Positions 49,901 to 61,900 of a DNA stretch of 64,000 nt are shown here, piece after piece (the first letter of the stretch is position 1; each line of letters opens with the position of its first letter). The DNA comes from Cydia pomonella (taxonomy: Eukaryota > Arthropoda > Insecta > Lepidoptera > Tortricidae): NCBI RefSeq assembly GCF_033807575.1, contig NC_084725.1, positions 11,629,001 to 11,693,000 of the forward strand, read 5' to 3'. The translations under genes were made by a program, and so were the position numbers. The notes under the pieces were generated by a model, which worked only from the letters and a program-made list of their open reading frames with translations, did no database searches and was not told the DNA's origin.

Positions 49901-52900
49901 AGGGTTTAATTGCCAAAACGGTTAAATGTAGAAAAGTGGTTGGTTGTTGATATTATGGAAGATGATGAGAGAGTGCTCTTGCAATATTTGATCAGTACAA
50001 AAGGTGGTTTAAATTTAGGTGCTTCTAATTGGCCGCGATACAGAATATGTGGAGCGCTCCTATTGGTGCGTTTGAAAAGCCTCCGAATACTAGCCGAGCC
50101 CGACGGCTGCGTTTAGCTACTCTATTGGGAATATTTTTTTATAATAATAAGTTGCATTCGCAACAGGTTAAATAAATCAAGATTTATTGTGACGGGAATA
50201 TAAAATACTACCCGACGCAATCGCAACCTATTAGCCGGTTTTCAGGCTTGGTTTTCACATTGAAAGCGAATCCGTGCGCCGCTCCGGTGTGCAAGCAGGA
50301 TACCGCTACATACGTGCATATCGCTGTCACGTTCGCTCGTAACCGTATCACACACAACTGCGTTATTGTTACACTTTAACCCCCTTATTCATAATCGTCT
50401 ACTAAAGTTGACTAGCCGCTAATAATCGTTTGTCCCTTTCCGACGTATTGGTATGATGGAAAGGGACAAACGATTATTAGCGGCTTGTCAACTTTAGTAG
50501 ACGTTTATGAATCTTCTTTTTCTTCCTCGCGTTGTCCCGGCATTTTGCCACGGGAGCCTGGGACAACTAATCCCAAGATTTGGCGTAGGCAGTAGTTTTT
50601 ACAAAACCGATTGCCATCTGATCTTCCAACCCGGAGGGTAAACTAGGCCTTGTTAGGATTACGTTTATGAACAGTGATCGGAACTATGGGAGTAAAAATT
50701 TAACAAAACTTGTTAAGCGGACATAAAATAGGGATAGGAATAGTATAGTACTTACAGCCATAAAAATACTTACATTCATAGATATTCGAATATTTTTAAG
50801 ACTATAAGCACTCTTTACAGTACATATGGGGCTACTTTATAGCACTAGTGCGAGAAGTAGCATATTATGTTACTGTGTCGAACATTTAAAGGGCCATATG
50901 TACTGTAAAACGTTGTACGATACATGTGCGAATAGGTAATTCGCAACTCGTGTCGATTTAAAACACTCCCTTCGGTCGTGTTTTAATTTATCGCCACTCG
51001 TTTCGAATTTCCTATTTTTCGCACTTGTATCGTAATGTACTATTTTACGTCCGCTTGATAAGTTTTGTTAAAGTTTTACTCCCATAGTTCTGATCACTGT
51101 TTATGAATAAGGGGGTAAAATGTTTCACAGGTGGAATGGTACGGTACAGCAGAGCTGTGTGCCGGACAGACGCTCTGCATTCCTGGCGGCTGGATCCATG
51201 CCGTGCTGACTCCACAGGACTCCTTAGTGTTCGGCGGCAACATGCTGCACTCTTACAGCATCGAGATGCAGCTGCAGTGAGTACAGTCACGGTCTCAACC
51301 CCCGACATCCACACTGTTTAATAGGGTTGTTTCCATCTGCAAATCTTAGGGCAGAATTGTATCCCAATAAATTCTTTTGGATTATAAGAACATGTTAAAC
51401 TACTTTTAGGGGACCTGTAATGACCATATTTTTGTAAATATTTAATTTAAAATATCTTTTGGCACACATCACGTGACCAAAATCGAAACGTCATTGAAGA
51501 TTCTGATGACGTCACAACTCTCAGATTGACACTGTTGACAGTTAGGCGATAAACAACAAATGACAAATGTCAGTTGACAGTTCGTATCTTCTACGTGTGT
51601 ATGAAGTTGTGTGTCAAACCGTAAACTGTGACGTCACACAATTCTCAAAGAGCGTTTTGGGCGCGAAAGCATCTGTCAAAATATATTTCGTTAATTTAAC
51701 ATATTTAAAGCCGTTTTTAGTATAAAAGTTGACTTTAGGGCACCTTTTAGTTAATATAGAACGTAATACAAGCGTTTCAAAAAAATGGAAACAACCCTAT
51801 TGTTGCTTGTTAGGAACAGTTCCAGTCTCAATGAATGCTGAACCCCTGGAGCCTGGCATCCGTTGGCAACTGCCCGCGGGCCGGACCGTGGGCTGTCGCG
51901 TCTGGTGCCCGCGGGCCGGGGTTTGGTGACCCCTGCTTTAACACGTGCCATTAAGACGGGAGCTGACCGCTCTGAATAAAAGAAACAGGCTTTTGTTTAG
52001 ATTAGGGCTCGAGGCAAATCATTTCATAAAATTCATACTATACTGTATGACTCAGATTAAAGAGAATTTGAAATAGAGGTGGATTGTCAAAGAAAAATTT
52101 GTAGCCACAGTAAATTTACTGCCATCTTTCGACACATGATTAAAACTTTTGGAACGCCATTTGAATTTGATCCTTATTCTTTCACTGGTATGTGTTAAAT
52201 TTGCGAGCGATGGCGCCATAGCCTTTAGGTTGTGCCCGATAAGATGGCGCCACTTTTTGATATTTACCAAAGTATGTTAGTATGAATTTAATTAAATGAT
52301 TTTTTTGGCTCGAGCCCTGATCTGTTAAACTAAAGCCTTTGGTTCTTTATGCAGAGCGGTCAGCTCCCGTCTTAATGGCACATGTTAAAGCAATGTCTTT
52401 AAAAAGCATCTATCGTTATAGCCTTAAGGTTCAAATTTATGTAACAGCTTATTAAAATTCTCTTTGCTCATATTTACATTTAATATTTTCGATCAAGCAC
52501 CAATCTTTTACTCACGATTCCTTCCAATACGACGCGCACATACAAGAAATCCTTTACTGTCCATGCCGTCAAGTTATGGAACGAGATTCCGGTGTCCGTG
52601 AGGCAATCCCAATCTGTAGCATCACTCAAGGAGAAGCTTAAAAAATTGTGGCTTTCCGATACTTTGGTTACGACTTCCTAGTTCCATTGAGTACTTCTAC
52701 TTTTTTTTTTTTTTTTTTTTATTCAGGTTTACTTTTCTTTTCCTTTACTTTTCTGGTTCGAATTCATATTTATTTATATTATATATTGAATATTTATTTA
52801 TTTATATATATATATATATTATGTATGCATTATTTTATGGTTATTTTTCTATTTATGTATATTTGTATCAATGTGTATTCAAAACGTGCATTTCATTAAT

Positions 52901-55900
52901 GTCAGTGATTGTACACTTTTGTTTGTGTTTGTCATTCATTCACCGTTACTTCTGTTTTACTCATTTCCTCAAAGGTTAACTGGAAGAGATCCCATACATG
53001 GATAAGTTCGCCTTTGTTGTATTTAATTTACTCTGTAACTGTGTTTTTCGTGTTTTTATTTCTATGTACAATAAAGTATACAGGGTGATTCATGAGACGT
53101 GAGCGGGACTAAGCCTACACAATCAGTAAATGTTAATGAACCGTTCATCATCATATTTAAGTAAAACAATCTCGCTTTATTTCTGTTATTTAACTTTTTG
53201 GGAAGGACAAATTTGATAATCTACAATCATGGACACCCTACAACACTTAATTAAGAAAGATAAAACCTCTTTAACCGTTATGACAGCAGTTTGATTATGA
53301 AGAAAACAAAATGTCACACTTGAGTGAGATACGATTTTTCAAAAGTAACCAGACATTCAATTTGTCACTTGTTATGGATAAAACAAAGAGGGTGACCATA
53401 CATGGCGTAAATAAATTAAAACATTTTTTTTTGAACAGTAAAAAATAAAAGAACGTTAATCTCACAAATACTGGTACGAAACAGTTGCTTATGACTTACT
53501 GAATGCTCAAGCTTGATCCTGCTCACGTCTCCTGAATCACCCTGTATACATACAAACATAATATCATCTTGTATTTGTGTTCAGGATCTACGAGATCGAG
53601 AGGCGAGTTGAAACGCCGATAATGCTCCGGTATCCATTATTCGAGGCGATGCATTGGTACGCCGGCGCGCACCTGTTGACAATGTTGCGGAGACACAACG
53701 AGGAGACGCAGGTATTAACAATTAGCGAAATACGAAAACAAGATTTTCGTAAATCGTCTTTCTCGCGATGTCCCGGCATTTTGCCACGGCTTATGGAAGC
53801 CTGGGGTCCGTTTGACAACTAATCCCAAGACTTGGCGTAGGCTCTTTTTACGAAAGCGACTGCCATCTGACCTTTCAAACCAGAGGGTAAACTAGGCCTT
53901 GTTGGGATTAGTCCGGTTTCCTAACGATGTTTTCCTTCACCGAAAAGCGACTGGTAAATATCAATTTCGTAAATAAGTTCCGAAAAACGGTACCTACGAG
54001 CCGGGGTTTGAACCCGCGAACTCCGGATTGCAAGTCGCACGCTCTTACCGCTAGGCCACCAGCGCGCAAGACTTGTAAATAATCAATATATTATTGGGAT
54101 GGAATCAGACACGTTGGCACTGTCTCATTTCCAACGGACTAATGTAAAAGCGGGCGCAGCGGTGGAAAGCCCTAAATGGTACAGAATGGTACTGCTAGAA
54201 AGTACCATTTTGTACTATTTAGCGCTGAAACTCTAGGTCCATGGGGTCCCAGCGCGCACAAGTTTTCCTAATAGCGGGTGGAAATAATTGTTAGCACTTG
54301 CTTGAGGTTCTGAGACGTAATTGTGTTTTTGTCAGATTTGAATTTTTCAAGGGAACTTTAGTAACGGTTTTCCTCAGGATTTTCCCCAAGTCGGGTGAGG
54401 AAGACAAGCTTAAAAGTTGCTACCCAAGCCTTAATATTTCAGTACCATTTTTCAACTCTCAATGCATTTTTAAGTGATGATTTTAATTATCCTTTGTATA
54501 GTTAGGCGACCGGTTTGGCCTAGTGGGTAGTAACCCTGCCTACGAAGCCGATGGTCCCGGGTTCAAATCCTGGTAAGGGCATTTATTCGTGTGATGAGCA
54601 TGGATATTTGTTCCTGAGTCATGGGTGTTTTCTATGTATTTAAGTATTTATAAATATTTATATATTATATATATCGTTGTCTAAGTACCCTTAAGCGCTG
54701 GTGGCCTAGCGGTAAGAGCGTGCGACTTGCAATCCGGAGGTCGCGGGTTCAAACCCCGGCTCGTACCAATGAGTTTTTCGGAACTTATGTACGAAATATC
54801 ATTCGATATTTACCAGTCGCTTTTCGGTGAAGGAAAACATCGTGAGGAAACCGGACTAATCCCAACAAGGCCTAGTTTACCCTCTGGGTTGGAAGGTCAG
54901 ATGGCAGTCGCTTTCGTAAAAACTAGTGCCTACGCCAAATCTTGGGATTAGTTGTCAAGCGGACCCCAGGCTCCCATGAGCCGTGGCAAAATGCCGGGAC
55001 AACGCGAGGAAGAAGAAGTTGTCTAAGTACCCTCAACACAAGCCTTATTGAGCTTACTGTGGGACTTAGTCAATTTGTGTAATAATGTCCTATAATATTT
55101 ATAGTTCTAGTTAGTTAGTTTATGAACTTCAAACCATTTGATTAAAGTGTTAATAACCGTCATAGCATTTTGTCGCATTTTTAAAGAGCGTTCATGGGTT
55201 GTCTTAGGGTAGGGCGTAGCAAAGGAACTCCCATTTAAAGGTTATCTTCCAATTTTCGATTACTTCAAAATTCTCAAGTGTGTGAATTTATATGATTCCC
55301 ACCGACGGGTGGAGTCGGGCCCCGTCGAAGCGCATTTTCAATGTGCCTATACATTATGTATGACAGAGGCGATGGAATCCACGCGGAACCGTCCGCGTCC
55401 GCGAGGAGTCGACCGGCTTGCGACCGGTCGGTTCGGTGGCATTAAAACTTAGCAGTTAATTTTAAGTTAACAGGCCTCTGTCGCTTTTTATGAATGAAAA
55501 ATTGTGTTGTCAGGATGAAGACTTCACCCTTCATGAAGTCGGCGCGCGGCCGCCGGCGCCGCTGCCGCCGCTGCTGCTGCGCGGGGTCCGGATCCTCGCC
55601 ACCGCGCTCAAGGAGTGGCATGCGCTGAAGAGTGTAAGTCACATCCACCACCTACTTCCACCACAACGGTTGAACCAGTCAAAATTACTGATAAAATGAA
55701 TCGAACTATCATTTCACAAGCTTTCACCTGTCCCGTTGTCTGTAATCAAATCTTGCAAGTTAAATTTGACCCACTTCCCGGTTTCCGATGAAGCTGAAAA
55801 TTTGCAAACAGGTGTAAGTCTGATGACAATGCAATATTATGGTACCATCGAGCTGATATGATGATGAAGACAGGAGTAGCCATTCGAACTCTGTGATAAA

Positions 55901-58900
55901 AAACACATCCTAATTGTGTTTGAGGTTGTTACTCGTAAAATTGTCTCGATGAGTATTAGTTGCCTGAGGAAAGAAAGTCAGAGATAATAAATGCTTGTAC
56001 CAAAAATGAAAACTTCCTTCTCCTTCTTCCTCGCGTTGTCCCGGTATTTTGCCATGGCTCATGGGAGCCTGGGGTCCGCTTGACAACTAATCCCAAGATT
56101 TGGCGTAGGCACTAATTTTTACGAAAGCGACTGCCATCTGACCTTCCAACCCAGAGGGTAAACTAGGCCCTGTTGGAATCAATCCGGTTTCCTCACGTTT
56201 TTTTTCACCGAAAAGCGACTGGTAAATTTCAAATGATATTTCATACATAAGTTCCGAAACACTCATTGGTACGAGCCGGGGTTTGAACCGGCAGCCGGAT
56301 TGCAAGTCGCACGCTCTTACCGCTAGGCCACCAGCTTACTTTGACGAAAACGTGTTGTCTTAAAAACTAATTGTATCTGTATATATTATATATTTGTTTG
56401 CAGACCGACTCTGCGAAGCGCGACAACGTACCCAAGTGCCTCAATTCTGGTCAGCTGGTTAGAGAGCTATGCAAAGAACTACGTACTCTCGAGAAACGAT
56501 CTGCCAGCGCAGCAAACAAAGATAAGGTAAGGGCTAGCATTAATTGTATACATTACAAGTACAATTATAGAAAATAGGGCATTCATTTGACGTCTCCAAA
56601 TTCAACCTTATAGTCTCCAAGCAAGGCTCTGAATAGGTTTTAAATGTACATACATATAATCACGCCTATTTCCTGGAGGGGTACGCAGAGACCACGGATT
56701 TCCACTTGCTTCGATCCTGACATACCTCTTTCGCTTCCTTCACTTTCATAACATTCCTCATACACGCTCGTCGGTTTAGGGTGCTCTTGACCTGGCCTCT
56801 CTTCAGGATATCCCCGATTTGATCAGAGAAAGTCCGCCGAGGACTTCCCCTTCCAGCTCCCTCTTCTACTTCTCCCTTATACACTCTCTTTGTTAACCTT
56901 TCACTCAATCTCGGTTTTAAATGTAGCGGTAAAAATACCGGCTTATTTTGGTTTTACTCCGAACTTTTGTAAGAACGCGAAGGTTTTAAGAACTTTATTG
57001 TAACCTTAATATACCGGTTTATTCGACGAGCGACTTGGCCCGGTGGTGTGCCGCGTAAACATAGACACCGAAATAGGAAGAAACCGGTTTTAATTGTTTC
57101 TAACCGGTTACTTTAACAAGAACAATCAATGAATTATATAAAAAATAAGTCGTTGAGTGGATCCCGTCTCTTGGCACTTGTGTGAAGTTATCTCTGTTCC
57201 AAACTTCCTTTCCCTTGTTTTATACAAGGCGTAAATCGCAATAATTCACGGGACGAATATATAGGTCATACTGAATATTTCGGTTTCGGGGTACTCGATT
57301 TTGGGGTGGTCCAGTAATAGAAGTTGCTCAGTTTGGCATATATATTTACCCCCTAAATTATTGCAGGTGACAAAATTTACACCCTGTAATTTATAACTCT
57401 TCCAGGACTTCAAAATCAAGAACCATACATCGCCTAACAAAGCGATAGCCAAAAAGCAGCCGGCGCCAAAGAAATCACTGAAACTGACGCTGCCCAAGCC
57501 GATCATGCATATGGCTCAGCCTGACGAATTTGCGGAGGAAAAAATATACGCGGACAAGTTTTACATAGAGAATAAAGAAGTCGTGTATGACAACAGGTAT
57601 CCGCAAGGTAAGAATTATCATAACAGGGGCCGGATAACCCTTTCCTCTATTAAAGCTTTTCAATGGGCGTCCCTTTAAGACGGCTAACCCAAAAAAAGAG
57701 TTACCAGTTCGAACTGCTAGCCCATTCATTTTGATTTGATTTCTATTCCTGACCAAAAAACCTTACCAAACAATAAGACTAATTTTATTGTTTGGTAAGG
57801 TAAGGGATACCCCAACAAATTAGCGCTTTTTAGAAAATCTCTTATTGTTTTTGCGAAGCTTGCTTTAAATGTGAAGTAATGTGTGCTCAATGAACAATAA
57901 TAATGAGTTAAAATAGTAATAATATTGGGTTAAATTAGCACGTTTATACGATAAAGGGTACCCATTTATAAGACTAACCATTTTGTAAGGGTATTGGGAT
58001 ACCGCTTAATCATATGGGTTAGCGCTTGGATAAGGGCTTTAAAAGCAAAATGAAAGGGTTTTGTTGGGCCAAGGGTATGGTGAGTTAAGCCTTATGCATA
58101 ACTCAAAAGGGATAGCGGGCCGGTCCCTGTTATATAAAGGGGCGATTACCAGTTCGTCGGACGATATCGGCCTGTCAGTTATTCGCAATTGTCAGCTTTT
58201 GCGAATAACTGACAGGCCGATATCGTCCGACGAACTGGTAATTAGTGGGCCCCTTAATATTAAGATTAATACTTCAATAGGACTCAGATGTTTTTAATAT
58301 ATTTGGGTAATTTGGATCAAATTTCGATTGAACAAAGGCAGAGTTGCGGCTAAGACCTGCCAGGCTTCGTAACGGTTCAAATATGCCGAGCAAAATTCAA
58401 CCGAAAATACGTGATAAATATCTTAAAAATAGAATTTAGAAGAAGACTCGTATGAATTATGAAACAATATGTATTGGCGACATATTTGATCATCAACAAC
58501 TCGTTAGGGGTTTATTACTACCTAGTTAAAATTGTACCTCTTCGACCTGTAATAATCGAAATAATCTCACAATTCCGAAATAGTTAAACGCTATTGAGAA
58601 AATCAGCAAAGAAATACTGCAGGGCCTGTAGGGTTTCGCTCATTAAATTACTAACAAGTAAACCACATCTAGTTTACTTATTTGGCTGGCGCGATGACCC
58701 AAAATGAGTCTTGGTCACCAACACAAGATCACGCCATTTTGCTCGGTCCTGAGCGGATTCACGTCAGCTACGTTACGTAGATCTACCTCCACTCTAGTTT
58801 AATGTTCTCTAATATTTACTTGAAAATAATACTGCTTTTATTCCACAGGTATAAAATATGCCAACGGCCTCCAGGAAACAAAGTACATCGTGGAGAGCAA

Positions 58901-61900
58901 GGAGCACCTGCCAGAGAAATACACCTTCCAACATTATGAAGAACCACTATACCACGACCCCGCCTACGATAGACAAGATAAGAAAATAATGAAGATCAGG
59001 TATGAATTCGAAATTAAATTGTCATTATTATCAAAGAGAACTTGTAAAGTACTCAATATTCAATGACAAAGATCGAATATCTGTTGATTGTGATTTTTGA
59101 AATCCAGATAACTTGGAGTATTTAACAACTGGAGATGCCTTGTCTGTAAATTTCTGTACAGTCTGCCGATTTTAGCGGGGGAGGGGCACGTCAAACGTTT
59201 GCACGTCAGTGGCAAACAAGCATACGGCCCGGTTTCCGTAGCCTATGTACGCCTGTAACTCTAGAGGAGATAAGGGTCAAATTGACCCTTAATTTCTAAT
59301 CCCCAAAACGAGGGTTGTTACAAGTTTGACCGCCATGTGTGTATGACTGTCTGTGGCACTGTAGCTTTTAAATGGGTGAATCGATCGAGCATATGCGTGA
59401 GGCAATTTCCTCACGCACAAACCGGCCGAGGCACGTCTACACTGGCCGGTTTGTGCGTGAGGAAATTGCCTCGCACGTACGTGCTCGCTCGCTCGGTCTG
59501 TGTGGACCCACCTAATTGCGTTGCATTTTATTTATTTATTTTGGAACGAAGTTCCTTATCGCACGGTACTGACTTGGCGAAAAAAAAGTGTAGGAAGTTT
59601 CCGGCACGACCCTATCTTAACTTCGTTCCCACCGAGTGTTCATTAGCCGGGTCCACACAGAGCGAGCGAGCGAGCACGTACGTACGAGGCAATTTCCTCA
59701 CGCAAAAAACCGGCCAGTGTAGACGTGCCTCGGCCGGTTTGTGCGTGAGGACATTGCCTCGCGTGTATGCTCGCTCTGTGTGGACCCGGCTAATGAACAT
59801 GAAAATGATTTTTTCCTTTGCGATGTGAAAAGCAGTATGCAGGGTGTTTATTTAGTCACATGCAATAATTAACAACACCGAAATCGCGAAAAAAAGATTG
59901 TCAGTTTCATACACTTTGGCTGTATGTCTTTGACATTTTTTATGGGGGAGTAATTTTTTTTTGCGATTTCAGGGTTGGTCCCATAGTAAAATTTGCTTAG
60001 TGTGACCTATATATTCAGCCCGTAAATTTTTGCAGGTGACTAAATATACAACCCGTATATTAACTTTTTTTAACTTCTTTCCAACCGAGTGTTCCACGAC
60101 ACTCACGCTGTTTTTATATAAATTGTAGAAGAGTAATATATTTCCATGTATCAGCGCGTCCCCGCCCCTCGGCTCGCCGCCGCCGCCGCCCTACGGCCTG
60201 CCCGACCACTCCATCCTCAAGTCGCACCTCGTGCGGCCCGACCGCCCCGCCCTCAAGCCCATACACCAGTGGACCATCTCCAAGAAGGACCTCGGCTACC
60301 AGGAGGAGCAGATCCTCTTCACCAACGAGAACCTGCAGGCCAACATGAGGGACCAGGATATCAGTTATGGGCCTGGTGAGTTATACCACCAAAAGTTTTT
60401 ATTATGATTATTATAAGTAAAACACACAACAAATTCTATACAAATTTTTAAAAGGTCCTATTTCTTATAATTGTGAAATTTTTTTTTATCTACACACACA
60501 TCATAAACCTTCTATGATGCCTTCATAATCCGTAAATAATGTCTAACATTATGATAAACTGCTTTGTTACAAAAAACATCTTATCTGTGAAGATATTGTT
60601 ATTGCTTCATTACTAAATCAATATCGATTTGGTACTGATATTTAAATTTCGAACATGTCTGAAAAAAAAAGTAATTCTATGTGACCTCTATTCTTATATT
60701 AGTCGAGATGCCTTTTTGTTCGAAATGAAATGTCAACTGCATTCAATTTTGACGAATCTCGCATGTTAGTTTGTATAAAACGATACACAAATAGGCCCCC
60801 GACTCTATTTGTCTCTAAAAAAAAGTAGGTGCTGGTTGTACGGCGTTGGGCGGACAGAATAACGTCATAGACAAAAGCCACATTACTAACTAGCATACAC
60901 TGGGCCCAATATAAAGCGGCTTAAAGGACACTGGTTAAGAGTGTCCAGATTCGTCACCTCCTTCAGCCATGAGGATACAAGGATTATATAGATACATTTG
61001 AACCCTATCGTAAATAGATAAAGTTCAAAATGACTGAACTGAATCATTGTTCACAGGTATGTATTCCGCAGAGGACATTCAACAAGACTACCAATACTCA
61101 GAGGCGGCTAAACCAGGCTCGTACCAGCCTGAATACGGGTACCCTACTGCGGCTTATTCTCGACTCGAAGCTCCGATGCAGACAGTACAGGTAACCATAA
61201 ACCAAATAAGATGTATATACCTCTCGTCGAATGATTGTCTTTTTTGGTTGGGCATAATTAAAAAATAATAAAAATAAAAATATTTGCCAATGTCTGTCTA
61301 TCTGTGGCATCATAGTTCTCCAACGGACAGAGATTGAGCGATTTCAATTGTATGTGAAAGCGAGTTTGATATATATCGAGTATGTTTGATTCAGCAGTTT
61401 GAAGTGTATCATCTCTTTTTCAATATTTTTTGGGATATAGCGTTTGTTTTAGGGTTTGTTTTTAATATAATAGTTTTTATTTTATTTAATGTTACATTTC
61501 TAAATAAAATAATGTGCTAAATGTACAAAAATCAAAATGTTTCAAATTTTATCAGTTTTTATTTTAATATTTGTATTATTTTTTATCAAACAACCGCAAC
61601 GGTTTCAGAATTCGACATATCTTTCTGAGACCCAGAAGCAGTTGTTATGATTATGAATTTGGAATAAGAGATAATCACTCTATAAAAGTTTAAAATAGAT
61701 TGAGAAAGGGTCTCAGGATCTTAATATTGAAATATGTATAGTAAATTTAATTGAATGAAATATAAATTGACAGCAGGCGGCGACCTACGCGCCCATGGTA
61801 CCCGATATGAACGGGTACCACGCGCTGCCCTCGTACGACGCGGCCATAGCGCAGCAGTACCCCACCAACAACTATGTAAGTTACTTGCAGGAACCGGTAT

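Noticed and set aside
49910..50116. 68-codon ORF beginning MPKRLNVEKW
   Set aside because: It starts on a non-ATG codon, has no recognisable motif, no splice context and lies in KDM7 intron 7; coding status cannot be supported.
59337..59828. 163-codon ORF
   Set aside because: It lies across two copies of a hairpin element; the apparent repeats in the protein are the element arms.
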